A stretch of 64,000 bases of DNA from Pseudomonas citronellolis. GTDB lineage: Bacteria > Pseudomonadota > Gammaproteobacteria > Pseudomonadales > Pseudomonadaceae. The stretch covers positions 303,096-367,095 of the forward strand of contig NZ_FOLS01000002.1 in the NCBI RefSeq assembly GCF_900112375.1, read 5' to 3'. The first letter of the stretch is position 1; each line of letters starts with the position of its first letter. A program made the translations under genes and the position numbers. The notes beneath the pieces were generated by a model. That model did no database searches, was not told the origin of the DNA, and was given only the letters and a program-made list of their open reading frames with translations. Shown in pieces: positions 1-7,668 of the stretch.

Positions 1-982
1 CCGGGGCCATGCCCTGGCGCTCGGCCTCGCGCTGGCCGACCTCGCGCAGTTGCTTGAGCAGCGGCGTCACCTCGCGCGGCAACGGCTCGGGCAGCGGCTC
101 GGGCCATTGCTCGGCGGGCTGCGCGGCGGCGTGGGCGAGCAGCGCCAGCAGGGTGTCGCCGTCCTGGCGCACGGTGCGCGGGTGCATCTCGTCGATGCGC
201 GACAGCGCCAGCTTGTCCTTCGGCTGCAGGCGCGCCAGCGGCCACAGCGTCTGCTCGCGCAGGATGCGGTTGCGCGGCTGGTTGCGCAGGCGCGCCTGCT
301 CCTCGCGCCAGGCGCAGAGTTCACGCAGCACGGCGAGCTGCTGCGGGGCCAGCTTCCAGGCCAGCTTGACGTCGCGCCAGGCCTGGCGCGGGTCGCTGAC
401 GCGGGTCTGGTTGGCGACCAGGTCGGCGCCGTCGGCCAGCAGCCAGGCCAGCTTGTGCTCGGGCAGGCGCGGCGCCAGCTTCACGTAGACCTCGGCCAGG
501 TGCTGCACGTCCTCGGCGGCGTAGCGCACCTGCATGTCGGTCAGCGGGCGCTGCAGCCAGTCCGAACGCGTCTCGTCCTTGGGCAGGTCCAGGCCGAGGA
601 TTTCCAGCACCAGCTTGGAGTAGCCCATGGAATGCGCCATGCCCAGGTAGGCGGCGGCCAGCTGGGTGTCGAACAGCGGCTGCGGCAGGCTGCCGGTCAG
701 GCGCTGGAAGACTTCCAGGTCCTCGCCGCAGGCATGGAACACCTTGACCACCGAGGACGCCTCCAGCACCTCGGCGAAGGGCGACCAGTCGCGGATCAGC
801 AGCGGGTCGATCAGCCACGCCCGCTCGCCGTCGCCGACCTGCACCAGGCCGGCTTCGGGGTAAAAGGTATCGACGCGCATGAACTCGGTATCGAGTGCCA
901 GGTACGGCCGTTGTTTCCAGTCCCGGCATTGCTGCGCCAGGCTGGCATCGTCGCGGATCCACCGGATATCGAGGGCGCTCAC
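1..982 (-). CDS. rnd: Ribonuclease D (3' end cut by window edge)
   Basis: RNase D is a 3'-5' exoribonuclease of the DEDD family that trims the 3' ends of tRNA precursors and other structured RNAs in the cytoplasm. The N-terminal exonuclease domain is clear: the first acidic pair lies in LALDTEFMRVDTF, the second Asp in FHACGEDLEVF, and the DEDD-Y motif in YAAEDVQHLAEVY. A central HRDC region follows. The C-terminus runs off position 1. I chose a GTG start (codon 980-982) because AAGGAG lies six bases upstream; an in-frame ATG at 986-988 overlaps that ribosome site and is less likely. The gene is divergent from the beta-propeller gene at 1121. Identification is firm from the catalytic motifs and the sulfurtransferase neighbour seen in P. 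aeruginosa. Confidence 0.93.
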   Translation of the reverse strand, partial: MSALDIRWIRDDASLAQQCRDWKQRPYLALDTEFMRVDTFYPEAGLVQVGDGERAWLIDPLLIRDWSPFAEVLEASSVVKVFHACGEDLEVFQRLTGSLPQPLFDTQLAAAYLGMAHSMGYSKLVLEILGLDLPKDETRSDWLQRPLTDMQVRYAAEDVQHLAEVYVKLAPRLPEHKLAWLLADGADLVANQTRVSDPRQAWRDVKLAWKLAPQQLAVLRELCAWREEQARLRNQPRNRILREQTLWPLARLQPKDKLALSRIDEMHPRTVRQDGDTLLALLAHAAAQPAEQWPEPLPEPLPREVTPLLKQLREVGQREAERQGMAP

Positions 983-1120
983 GAACATCTCCTTGCTTCA
1001 CGTGGAGCGCAGTATATCGGGCTGGATGATGTCCGAGCATTCCGCTTTTGCTTGCAAGGCTGTACAGATGCGAACGAAGGCTTATCTTTCCTGCCCCAGG
1101 AACCCCGACAAGAAGCCTTC

Positions 1121-2182
1121 ATGATGAAGAAACTCGCAAGCCTGCTGGTACTGCTGATCGCCGCCGCCGCGGTCTACCTCGCCATCACCCCCAGCCCCAT
1201 CGACCCCGTGGCCTGGAACCCGCCGCCGGCGCCGCCGATGACCGGCGTGCTGGAACCCAACGACACCCTGATGAAGGCCGAACTGCTCGGCCTGGGCCAG
1301 GTGAAGGGCCCGGAAGACACCGCGGTGGACGCCCAGGGCCGCGTCTACGCCGGCCTGGACGACGGCCGCGTGGTGCGCCTGGACAACGGCCAGGTCAGCA
1401 CCTTCGCCGAGACCGGCGGCCGCCCGCTGGGCATGGACTTCGACGCCCAGGGCAACCTGATCGTCGCCGACGCCTGGAAGGGCCTGCTGAAGATCGACGC
1501 GCAGGGCAAGATCACGGTGCTCAGCACCGAGGCCGACGGCCTGCCCTTCGCCTTCGCCGACGACCTGGACATCGCCAGCGACGGGCGCATCTACTTCAGC
1601 GACGCCTCCAGCCGCTTCCACCAGCCCGACTACATCCTCGACTACCTGGAGACCCGCCCCCACGGCCGCCTGCTGCGCTACGACCCGGCGAGCGGCAAGA
1701 CCGAGGTGCTGCTCAAGGACCTGTACTTCGCCAACGGCGTGACGCTGTCGGCCAACGAGGACTTCGTGCTGGTCAACGAGACCTACCGCTACCGTATCGC
1801 CCGCTACTGGCTGAAAGGCCCGAAGGCCGGGCAGCAGGACATCTTCATCGACAACCTGCCGGGGCTGCCGGACAACCTCCAGGGCGACCGCAAGGGCACC
1901 TTCTGGGTGGCCCTGCCGACGCCGCGCAAGGCCGACGCCGACTTCATCCTCGGCCAGCCCTGGCTCAAGCGCCAGTTGACCAAGCTGCCGCGCGCGCTGC
2001 TGCCCAAGCCGGTGCCCTACGGCCTGGTCATCGCCGTGGACGAGAACGGCCAGATCGTGCGCAGCCTGCACGACACCAGCGGCCAGCACCTGCGCATGAT
2101 CACCTCGGCCAAGCCGGTGGGCGACTACCTCTACTTCGGCAGCCTGGAAAACGACCGCATCGGCCGCCTGAAGATTCGCTGA
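1121..2182 (+). CDS. SMP-30/strictosidine synthase-like beta-propeller protein
   Basis: This is a 353-residue protein with an N-terminal membrane anchor or uncleaved signal (residues 3-20, rich in Leu and Ala) followed by a six-bladed propeller of the SMP-30/gluconolactonase/strictosidine synthase superfamily. Blade motifs are visible in GPEDTAVDAQGRVYAGLDDG, ADDLDIASDGRIYFSDAS and DNLQGDRKGTFWVAL. The signature HGRLLRYDPASGKTEVLL and FANGVTLS is typical of strictosidine synthase-like proteins of the adipocyte plasma membrane-associated type. Members hydrolyse lactones or phosphotriesters, usually with one Ca2+, but the natural substrate cannot be read from sequence. It likely faces the periplasm. 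Start ATG is at 1121; a second ATG follows directly at 1124. No strong ribosome site is visible. Confidence 0.85.
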   Translation: MMKKLASLLVLLIAAAAVYLAITPSPIDPVAWNPPPAPPMTGVLEPNDTLMKAELLGLGQVKGPEDTAVDAQGRVYAGLDDGRVVRLDNGQVSTFAETGGRPLGMDFDAQGNLIVADAWKGLLKIDAQGKITVLSTEADGLPFAFADDLDIASDGRIYFSDASSRFHQPDYILDYLETRPHGRLLRYDPASGKTEVLLKDLYFANGVTLSANEDFVLVNETYRYRIARYWLKGPKAGQQDIFIDNLPGLPDNLQGDRKGTFWVALPTPRKADADFILGQPWLKRQLTKLPRALLPKPVPYGLVIAVDENGQIVRSLHDTSGQHLRMITSAKPVGDYLYFGSLENDRIGRLKIR

Positions 2183-2188
2183 AGCGCC

Positions 2189-2986
2189 TCAACCCAGCGC
2201 CAGCGGCTCCTCGCGGGCCGCTTCGGCGCATTTCGCGGCGCCCGGCTCCAGCAGTTCCTGCATGCGCCCGCGCACCTCGCCCATCAGGGCATCCAGGCTC
2301 TGCCCGTGGAAGGCCGCGGCGTCCACCGGGCGGCCCACCAGCAGGTCCACCGGCTGGCCCAGGTTGAGGTCGAAGGTGCGCGCCGGCAGCACCCGGTGGA
2401 TGCCGCGGATGGCCACCGGGATGATCACCGCATCGGTGTCCAGCGCCAGGCGGAAGCAGCCCTTCTTGAACGGCAGCAGGCGCCCGTCGTCCGAGCGGGT
2501 GCCTTCCGGCGCCGCCCACAGCACTATGCCGCTCTCCATCATTTGCCGCGCGCGCTGCAGGTCGGCGCGGGCGCGCTGGCTGTTGTGCCGGTCGATGGAG
2601 GGGAACTCGGCGGCGCGCATGGCCCGGCCGAGCACCGGGATGCGGTACAGCTCACTCTTGGCCAGCATGCGGATCGAGCCGGGCAGCGCGGCGAAGCTGG
2701 CCGGGATGTCGTAGTGGCTGGAGTGGTTGCAGAGGATCATGTAGCGCCGCCCGTCGCCGAAGTCCGGCAGGGCCCCGTGCACGCTCAGGCGCATGCGCAC
2801 CAGGCGCAGCAGCAGGCCCGACCACTGGCGGGTGTAGCGGTCCACGCGCTCGCGGCGCAGGCGGCCGATGGTGGCCAGGGACAGCACCAGTAGGCTGTAG
2901 TAGAGGGTGATCAGGCCGGTCGCCAGGGCGATGGCGCAGACGCGCGCCCGCGAGGCCGCCTGGGTCGCCGGTTGCAGACTGAACAT
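2189..2986 (-). CDS. 1-acyl-sn-glycerol-3-phosphate acyltransferase (PlsC family)
   Basis: This 265-residue membrane-bound acyltransferase probably makes phosphatidic acid from lysophosphatidic acid and acyl-ACP or acyl-CoA on the inner membrane. The family catalytic HX4D box is NHSSHYD (His88, Asp93) and the substrate-binding box is APEGTRS (EGTR at 161-164). A hydrophobic segment covers residues 23-41. I chose the ATG at 2984-2986 because GGAG lies about nine bases upstream; further in-frame ATG codons upstream (one at 3001) lack this. The gene converges on the beta-propeller gene, leaving six bases between the stop codons. Several PlsC paralogues exist in Pseudomonas, so this need not be the essential copy. 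Confidence 0.86.
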   Translation of the reverse strand: MFSLQPATQAASRARVCAIALATGLITLYYSLLVLSLATIGRLRRERVDRYTRQWSGLLLRLVRMRLSVHGALPDFGDGRRYMILCNHSSHYDIPASFAALPGSIRMLAKSELYRIPVLGRAMRAAEFPSIDRHNSQRARADLQRARQMMESGIVLWAAPEGTRSDDGRLLPFKKGCFRLALDTDAVIIPVAIRGIHRVLPARTFDLNLGQPVDLLVGRPVDAAAFHGQSLDALMGEVRGRMQELLEPGAAKCAEAAREEPLALG

Positions 2987-3092
2987 GGGCGAAAACTCCA
3001 TCGGATCGAAGAAAGCCGCCGCGAACCGGCGTTTTCCATTGCACAAGCCTTATGATGCGCGAGGAAACCGTCACGACACAGGAACCCGAACG

Positions 3093-3947
3093 ATGTCACT
3101 CGCCCGCCTGCTCAGCCCGCAACAACTGGCAGCCCGCCTGGACGAACCCGGCCTGCTGATCCTCGACTGCCGCTTCGCCCTGGACGACCCGGGCTACGGC
3201 GCCCGCGTGTTCGCCGAGAACCACATTCCCGGCGCCCAGTACGCCGACCTCGAACGCGACCTCTCGGCCCCGGTGGTCAAGGGCGTGACCGGCCGCCACC
3301 CGCTGCCCGACGCCGACGCGCTGATCCAGCGCCTGCGCGCCTGGGGCCTGGACAACAGCGACGAGGTGGTGCTCTACGACGACGGCCCCGGCGCCTTCGC
3401 CGCCCGCGCCTGGTGGCTGCTGCTGTGGCTGGGCAAGCGCGACGGCGTGTACCTGCTCGACGGCGGCATGAACGCCTGGCGCGCCGCCGGCCTGCCGCTG
3501 ACCACCGCCGAGCCGGCGGTGCCGACGGGCGCCTTCCACGGCGAGCCGGACAACGGCCTGCTGATCGACGCCGGCGAACTCTCGGCGCTGCTGGCCGACC
3601 CGCAGCTGCCGCTGATCGACGCCCGCGCCGAGCCGCGCTTCCGCGGCGAGGTGGAGCCCATCGACCCGGTCGCCGGGCACATCCCCGGCGCGCAGTGCGC
3701 GGCCTTCACCGACAACCTCGGCAGCGACGGCCGCTTCCTGCCGCCGGCGCAGTTGCACCAGCGCTTCGCCCACCTGCTGCGCGGCCGTCCGGCCCAGGAG
3801 CTGGTGGCCTACTGCGGTTCCGGCGTCACCGCTTGCCACAACCTGTTCGCCCTGAGCCTGGCCGGCTATCCCCTGGGCCGCCTCTATGCCGGCTCCTGGA
3901 GCGAGTGGATCACCGACCCGCGGCACCCGGTGGCCACCGGCGCCTGA
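3093..3947 (+). CDS. sseA: 3-mercaptopyruvate/thiosulfate sulfurtransferase
   Basis: This is a tandem rhodanese protein of 284 residues that transfers sulfane sulfur from 3-mercaptopyruvate (or thiosulfate) to thiol acceptors or cyanide in the cytoplasm. The N-terminal domain (about 1-130) is the inactive rhodanese repeat, with LLILDCRF and ENHIPGAQYADL. The C-terminal domain carries the active loop YCGSGVTACH with catalytic Cys241. The CGSGVT form of the loop is typical of mercaptopyruvate sulfurtransferases rather than thiosulfate rhodaneses. It reads away from the plsC-like gene, with the ATG 106 bases from that start, so a divergent promoter probably lies between them. An inverted repeat follows the stop codon. 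Confidence 0.9.
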   Translation: MSLARLLSPQQLAARLDEPGLLILDCRFALDDPGYGARVFAENHIPGAQYADLERDLSAPVVKGVTGRHPLPDADALIQRLRAWGLDNSDEVVLYDDGPGAFAARAWWLLLWLGKRDGVYLLDGGMNAWRAAGLPLTTAEPAVPTGAFHGEPDNGLLIDAGELSALLADPQLPLIDARAEPRFRGEVEPIDPVAGHIPGAQCAAFTDNLGSDGRFLPPAQLHQRFAHLLRGRPAQELVAYCGSGVTACHNLFALSLAGYPLGRLYAGSWSEWITDPRHPVATGA

Positions 3948-3955
3948 CGCCCCCG

Positions 3956-3990
3956 CCCAGGCCGCGGCTGACGCGGCCTGGGGTTCCTTC
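3956..3990 (+). terminator. Probable terminator after sseA
   Basis: An 11-bp perfect stem (CCCAGGCCGCG at 3956-3966 with its complement at 3972-3982) encloses a five-base loop and is followed by the T/C-rich run GTTCCTTCC. The tail has few consecutive T residues, so termination may be imperfect. Confidence 0.5.
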
Positions 3991-4059
3991 CCCGGCACAG
4001 TAACCCGCTATCGATTAATCACATCGAGGAATATGCCTGGGCCACAGAAAGTCAAAACA

Positions 4060-4110
4060 ATTTAAAAACAGTCCTTTACAGCGGGTTTATCGCACTACAC
4101 TTCAAATCGA
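4060..4110 (+). promoter_or_regulatory. Candidate promoter for the orphan gene at 4198
   Basis: This is a locally AT-rich stretch in the 250-base gap after sseA. TTTACA (4075-4080) and TACACT (4096-4101) could serve as -35 and -10 elements with a short 15-base spacer. This is inference from consensus alone. Confidence 0.3.
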
Positions 4111-4197
4111 GCGGCTAAGTCCGCTTACGGCGGGGCCCAGGAGAACATCAGAAGCTGCCAAGACGCCCAGCCCCGCCGTTCATTGAGGGACAAGACC

Positions 4198-4677
4198 ATG
4201 GGAATCGCCGCCTGCGACCTGCGACAGCACGTCATCCGGCCCACCCTGCTGTACCTGGAACGTCACAGCGGGGAGGCCGAGGCGCTGTTGCTGGGAGCGG
4301 CGGCCTGTCAATCGGCGCTTGGCAGCAGCCTGGACAATGGCCGCGGACACGGCCTGTTCCGCATCGACGAATACCGCCACCAGCAGCTCTGGGACCGCTA
4401 CCTGGCCCTGGACCCGAACCTCGCCAGCCGCGTACGCGGCCTGGCCAGCCAGCACGCCTTCCTCGACGCCCCGCACCTGGAACTGACCGTGAACCTGCGC
4501 TACAGCACCGCCATCGCCTGGATGCTGGTGGAGGCCGAACGCCTGCCACTGCCCGCCCCCACCGATCACCTCGGCCAGGCCAGGGTCTGGCGGCGGGTGT
4601 TCCAGCCCCACGGCCACCTGCGTGATTTCCTCGACGCCTGGCAGGCGTACATAGGCGATCCACTGCTCGCCGCCTGA
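4198..4677 (+). CDS. Conserved Pseudomonas protein of unknown function
   Basis: I do not recognise a named domain in this 159-residue protein. It has no signal peptide or membrane segment and looks soluble and mixed-charge, with alternating helical stretches (RQHVIRPTLLYLERHSGEAE, FRIDEYRHQQLWDRYLALD). The ATG at 4198 has GAGGGA seven bases upstream; a TTG at 4183 is less likely. It occupies the place between sseA and fadL where P. aeruginosa also carries a hypothetical gene. The stop codon lies inside a 12-bp palindrome that begins the fadL upstream region, so its 3' end and fadL control may be linked. Composition matches the neighbours, so recent transfer is unlikely. Confidence 0.8.
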   Translation: MGIAACDLRQHVIRPTLLYLERHSGEAEALLLGAAACQSALGSSLDNGRGHGLFRIDEYRHQQLWDRYLALDPNLASRVRGLASQHAFLDAPHLELTVNLRYSTAIAWMLVEAERLPLPAPTDHLGQARVWRRVFQPHGHLRDFLDAWQAYIGDPLLAA

Positions 4678-4701
4678 TCGCGATCAATGACCGATCAGTC
4701 A
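4675..4701. promoter_or_regulatory. Two adjacent palindromes upstream of fadL
   Basis: TGATCGCGATCA (4675-4686) is a perfect 12-bp palindrome whose first three bases are the stop codon of the preceding gene. TGACCGATCAGTCA (4688-4701) is a 14-bp palindrome with one mismatched pair. Dyads of this size are typical of TetR- or MarR-type repressor sites. The regulator is not identifiable here; a fatty-acid-responsive TetR protein is a reasonable guess given the target gene. Confidence 0.45.
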
Positions 4702-4852
4702 ACTTTCATTTACATACATTAACGAAGGGAAAACCTCGCACAAGGACGGCACTTTACGCGCAAATGCCCGATATAGAGCCCCCAGAGGTACTACCAAAGG
4801 CCTGGGAATCTTGGTAGCTTGCGCGCCGTTGACCACAGGAGTTGCTCTTACA

Positions 4853-6130
4853 ATGAAAACAACATGGCTCAAAACCACTCTCGCACTGACGATTAGCGCT
4901 GCCTCTGCCCAGGCCCTGGCCAACGGCATCGCCATCAACGAACAAAGCGCCAGCGGCGCCGGCACCGCCTACGCGGGCCGTGCCTCCTCCGCGCTCGACG
5001 CCAGCACCATCTACGGCAACCCGGCCGGCCTGTCCAAGCTCAAGCGCACCGAAGTCAGCGGCGGTCTGGCCGTCGTCGACGCCAAGGACGACATCAGCCA
5101 GGCCCACGGTGGCGGCACCGGCACCAACAAGGGCGACTCCGTGCCCCTGGCCGCCGTTCCGTTCGGCTACTTCTCCACGCCGATCAACGAAGACTTCACC
5201 TTCGGCCTGGGCATCTACGTGCCCTACGGCATCATCAACGACTACGAAAGCAGCTTCCAGGGCCGCGCCCACGGCTCCTACAGCAAGGTCCAGGTGATCA
5301 CCGTCCAGCCGACCATCGCCTACAAGTTCAACGATGTCGTGTCGGTCGGCTTCGGCCCCACCTTCAACCGCATCGACGGCAAGCTGGAGAACTACCTGGC
5401 CACCGCCGGCCTGGCCGGCGCCGCCAACGACACCAAGATCAGCATCAAGGGCGACGACACCGCCATCGGCTACAACGTCGGCGTGCTGGTCACCCCGACC
5501 GACAGCACCAGCCTGGGCCTGACCTACCACTCCAAGGTCGACTACCACCTGGGCGGCCACACCACCGTGTCCGGCTCGCCGCTGGGCCTGTTCGACTCGC
5601 GCATGGACGCCAAGCTGGACATCACCCTGCCGGAATCGGTGGACATGTCCATCACCCAGAAGCTGGACGACAAGTGGACCGTGTACGGCGGCACCACCTG
5701 GACGCGCTGGAGCCGCCTGAAGGAAATCAGCGTGCGCAACCAGGGCGCCCCGGTCGCCCAGTTCAACACCATCGGCGAAGAGCTGAACTGGCAGGACACC
5801 TGGTCGGTGGCCGTCGGCACCTCCTACCAGCTGACCCCGGAATGGGTGCTGCGTACCGGCTTCGCCTACGATCCGTCGCCGACCAGCAACGCGGACCGCA
5901 ACGTGCGTATCCCGGTGGGCGATCGCAAGATCTTCACCCTGGGCGCCGGCTGGTCGCCGAACGCCGACCTGACCGTCGACGTGGCCTACGCCTACCTGTG
6001 GGAAAACACCGCGAGCGTGAACCAGCCTGACGGCCCGAGCGTCCTCGGCCTGAACGTGCAGCCGGCCTACAGTGCCAAGTACGACAACAGCGCCCACGGC
6101 CTGACTGCGCAGGTGACCTATCGCTTCTGA
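4853..6130 (+). CDS. fadL: FadL-family outer membrane long-chain fatty acid transporter
   Basis: This is a 425-residue outer membrane protein that admits long-chain fatty acids and other hydrophobic compounds. A signal peptide ends at Ala23 (AQALA before NGIAIN). The mature N-terminus has the FadL hatch sequence, INEQSASGAGTAYAGRAS, followed by the NPAGLSKL motif typical of OMPP1/FadL/TodX proteins. The rest alternates beta-strands and ends in VTYRF with a C-terminal Phe, as expected for beta-barrel assembly. AGGAG lies about ten bases before the ATG. Two palindromes sit 150-180 bases upstream and an intrinsic terminator follows. A fatty-acid-linked acyl-CoA dehydrogenase lies 3.4 kb downstream. 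Paralogues occur in Pseudomonas, so substrate range is uncertain. Confidence 0.93.
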   Translation: MKTTWLKTTLALTISAASAQALANGIAINEQSASGAGTAYAGRASSALDASTIYGNPAGLSKLKRTEVSGGLAVVDAKDDISQAHGGGTGTNKGDSVPLAAVPFGYFSTPINEDFTFGLGIYVPYGIINDYESSFQGRAHGSYSKVQVITVQPTIAYKFNDVVSVGFGPTFNRIDGKLENYLATAGLAGAANDTKISIKGDDTAIGYNVGVLVTPTDSTSLGLTYHSKVDYHLGGHTTVSGSPLGLFDSRMDAKLDITLPESVDMSITQKLDDKWTVYGGTTWTRWSRLKEISVRNQGAPVAQFNTIGEELNWQDTWSVAVGTSYQLTPEWVLRTGFAYDPSPTSNADRNVRIPVGDRKIFTLGAGWSPNADLTVDVAYAYLWENTASVNQPDGPSVLGLNVQPAYSAKYDNSAHGLTAQVTYRF

Positions 6131-6192
6131 CAGTTAGTCGCCAGCGCATGGGGAAAGCCGGGTAGATGTCCTGATGCTGTTCCCTTAAAAAG

Positions 6193-6229
6193 AATGCCGT
6201 TTCTCTCCATGGGGGAAACGGCATTTTTT
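6193..6229 (+). terminator. Rho-independent terminator of fadL
   Basis: An 11-bp perfect stem (AATGCCGTTTC at 6193-6203, GAAACGGCATT at 6215-6225) with an 11-base loop is followed by a T run (6224-6229). It lies 63 bases after the fadL stop codon. Confidence 0.9.
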
Positions 6230-6287
6230 CATTTGGGATGGGGCTGTGGCTTCGCTTGCGAATCCTGATCCCTCGCTCCGATCCTCA

Positions 6288-6912
6288 CCCCCCTCATTCC
6301 CGCGAACGCGGGAACCCAGAGACGTCTTGTTTGGGTGTGTTTGCGCCGCTTCGGCGTGCTCGGATGTTTTTTGTTTCGCCCCCTCGGGCGAGTCCCTTTT
6401 GTCAAACGGTGGAAGGCCACCCCCGCAAAAAGGAACCAAAAAGGCTTGCCCCGCATACGGGCCCGACGGAGTCGGGCTACCCTCACGAACTCCCCCGCCA
6501 CGGAGGCCCGCCCCGAGGGTACGTCCCTGTAGCCCGCGAGGCTCTCGCGACATCCATGTCGCATGACCTCCTGAGCGCCGGTTTCGCTCGGCCTTCTGAA
6601 GGGGCACTCCGGTGCGCTCGGATGTTTCTCTGGAAATCCGTAGGGCGCATAACGCCTACGGCGTTATCCGCCGAATCGCGGACGGAGTCCGCTCCTACGG
6701 TTCCAGGAAGCACGGGCGTAGGAGCAACTGTCTTGCCGGCTGCGCCAAGGCGCTTTTCGTAGGATGGGTTGAGCCTTGGCGAAACCCATGCGGCCGGGGT
6801 GATGGGTATCGCTTCGCTCAACGCCATCCTACGGGTCTGGTGTTTGCCGGAGGGCGTAGGAGCGGACTTTGTCCGCGATTGGATTCACCGAGCGCGCCAG
6901 ACGCCCCGGTGG
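6288..6912 (+). repeat. Composite dispersed repeat, copy 1 (about 625 bp)
   Basis: Almost the whole 6230-6932 gap is one composite repeat whose second full copy lies inverted at 52643-53284. In order it contains: the palindrome ATTCCCGCGAACGCGGGAA; about 330 bp of shared non-REP sequence (including TTTTGTCAAACGGTGGAAGG and GACATCCATGTCGCATGACC); a REP-like hairpin with GCGGACGGAGTCCGC; a GTAGGAGCAACTGTCTTGCC module; a GTAGGATGGG palindrome (6758-6833); and a second REP-like unit near 6856-6885. Open frames inside are repeat-encoded and unsupported as genes. I see nothing else in the gap. Confidence 0.85.
6758..6833. repeat. GTAGGATGGG palindromic element, copy 1
   Basis: This unit of about 75 bp begins CGTAGGATGGGTTGAGC and ends with a near-complementary arm (GCTCAACGCCATCCTACG). 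The inner part carries a second dyad (AAACCCAT/ATGGGTAT). Four other copies occur at 11454, 33030, 44527 and 52722. Confidence 0.8.
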
Positions 6913-6932
6913 CACGAACGGCCTTTCCATCT

Positions 6933-7487
6933 TCACGGCTGGCTAGCGATCGCCTTCTCGATAGCCGCCTGCAAGGCCGGATCATCCGGCTTGGTCAGGC
7001 TGGGAAACTGCGCCACCACCTTGCCCTGGCGGTCCACCACGTACTTGTAGAAGTTCCAGCGCGGCGCCTGGTCGGCCTGGCGCGCCAGCTCGCGGAACAG
7101 CGGGATGGCGTCGTCGCCGCGCACCGGCTGCACCTGGGTCATGTTGAAGGTCACGCCGTAGTTGCCGTAGCAGACCTGGGCGGTCTCGGCGGCGTCATCG
7201 GCCTCCTGCTTGAAGTCGTCCGAGGGCACGCCCAGCACTTCCAGGCCCTGGCCCTTGTAGCGCTGGTAGATCGCCTCCAGGCCCTTGAACTGTGGGGTGA
7301 AGCCGCAGTGGCTGGCGGTGTTGACCACCAGCAGCGGCTTGCCGGCGTAGAGCCCGCAGAGGTCGAGGTCGACCTTCGAGCGCAGCTTCTGCAGGTGCCC
7401 CTGCTGCGCCAGCAGCGGCGGGCAGTCGGCAGCCTGGGCGGCCAGGGGCAGGCAGCACAGCAGGCCGAGGAACAGGTAGCGGGACAT
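6933..7487 (-). CDS. Periplasmic glutathione peroxidase family protein (Cys type)
   Basis: This 184-residue thiol peroxidase probably reduces hydroperoxides in the periplasm. The ATG at 7485-7487 has AAGGAG seven bases upstream. A signal peptide is clear ([19 protein letters not shown], cut before ADC). The family core [12 protein letters not shown] holds the peroxidatic Cys61 in place of selenocysteine, and WNFYKY gives the conserved Trp144 and Asn145. Cys106 in [10 protein letters not shown] is placed like a resolving Cys of thioredoxin-dependent enzymes. The usual catalytic Gln (in SNQFG of relatives) is replaced: the loop reads VPSDDFKQE. It is the last gene of the marR-MFS-small peptide run on the minus strand. 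The physiological reductant cannot be inferred. Confidence 0.88.
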   Translation of the reverse strand: MSRYLFLGLLCCLPLAAQAADCPPLLAQQGHLQKLRSKVDLDLCGLYAGKPLLVVNTASHCGFTPQFKGLEAIYQRYKGQGLEVLGVPSDDFKQEADDAAETAQVCYGNYGVTFNMTQVQPVRGDDAIPLFRELARQADQAPRWNFYKYVVDRQGKVVAQFPSLTKPDDPALQAAIEKAIASQP

Positions 7488-7545
7488 GGCGATTCTCCTT
7501 CTTCGATCGAAGGACGCTACTCCCCTGCCCCGCCCGCGGCAATCC

Positions 7546-7668
7546 TCAGAAGCAATGGCCCAGGCCGGCCTGCAACAACGCCAGGCCACCATGCCGCCAG
7601 CCCCACCAGGCCAGGCCCAGCAGCGCCGCGGCCAGCACGGCCGCGCCCAGGCGCAATAGCGGCCTCAC
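7546..7668 (-). CDS. Translationally coupled 40-residue membrane peptide
   Basis: This short gene starts with GTG (7666-7668) that overlaps the TGA stop of the MFS gene as GTGA, with GGAGG five bases before it inside the MFS coding sequence. It encodes 40 residues: a basic start (RPLLRLG), one hydrophobic segment (about residues 8-22, rich in Ala, Leu and Trp), a short WRHGG turn, a second mildly hydrophobic stretch, and a C-terminal Cys-Phe. That fits a single-pass or hairpin inner-membrane peptide. I do not recognise a family. The ribosome site, overlap and composition argue that it is translated, but no homology supports it here. A role as an accessory to the MFS permease is inference. Confidence 0.6.
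   Translation of the reverse strand: MRPLLRLGAAVLAAALLGLAWWGWRHGGLALLQAGLGHCF

Noticed and set aside
321..1040. Open frame of 239 codons on the minus strand over rnd
   Set aside because: It is in a different frame from RNase D, whose DEDD motifs are unmistakable in the neighbouring frame.
4754..6097. Open frame of 447 codons antisense to fadL
   Set aside because: The frame mirrors fadL codons and is rich in Gly, Val, Asp and Ala without motifs. FadL has a signal peptide, barrel pattern and terminator on the other strand.
6185..6607. Open frames inside the composite repeat (also within 52713-53534)
   Set aside because: Both copies encode similar peptides because the DNA is repeated, but frames are not kept in the same way in the two copies and no ribosome site or domain is evident.
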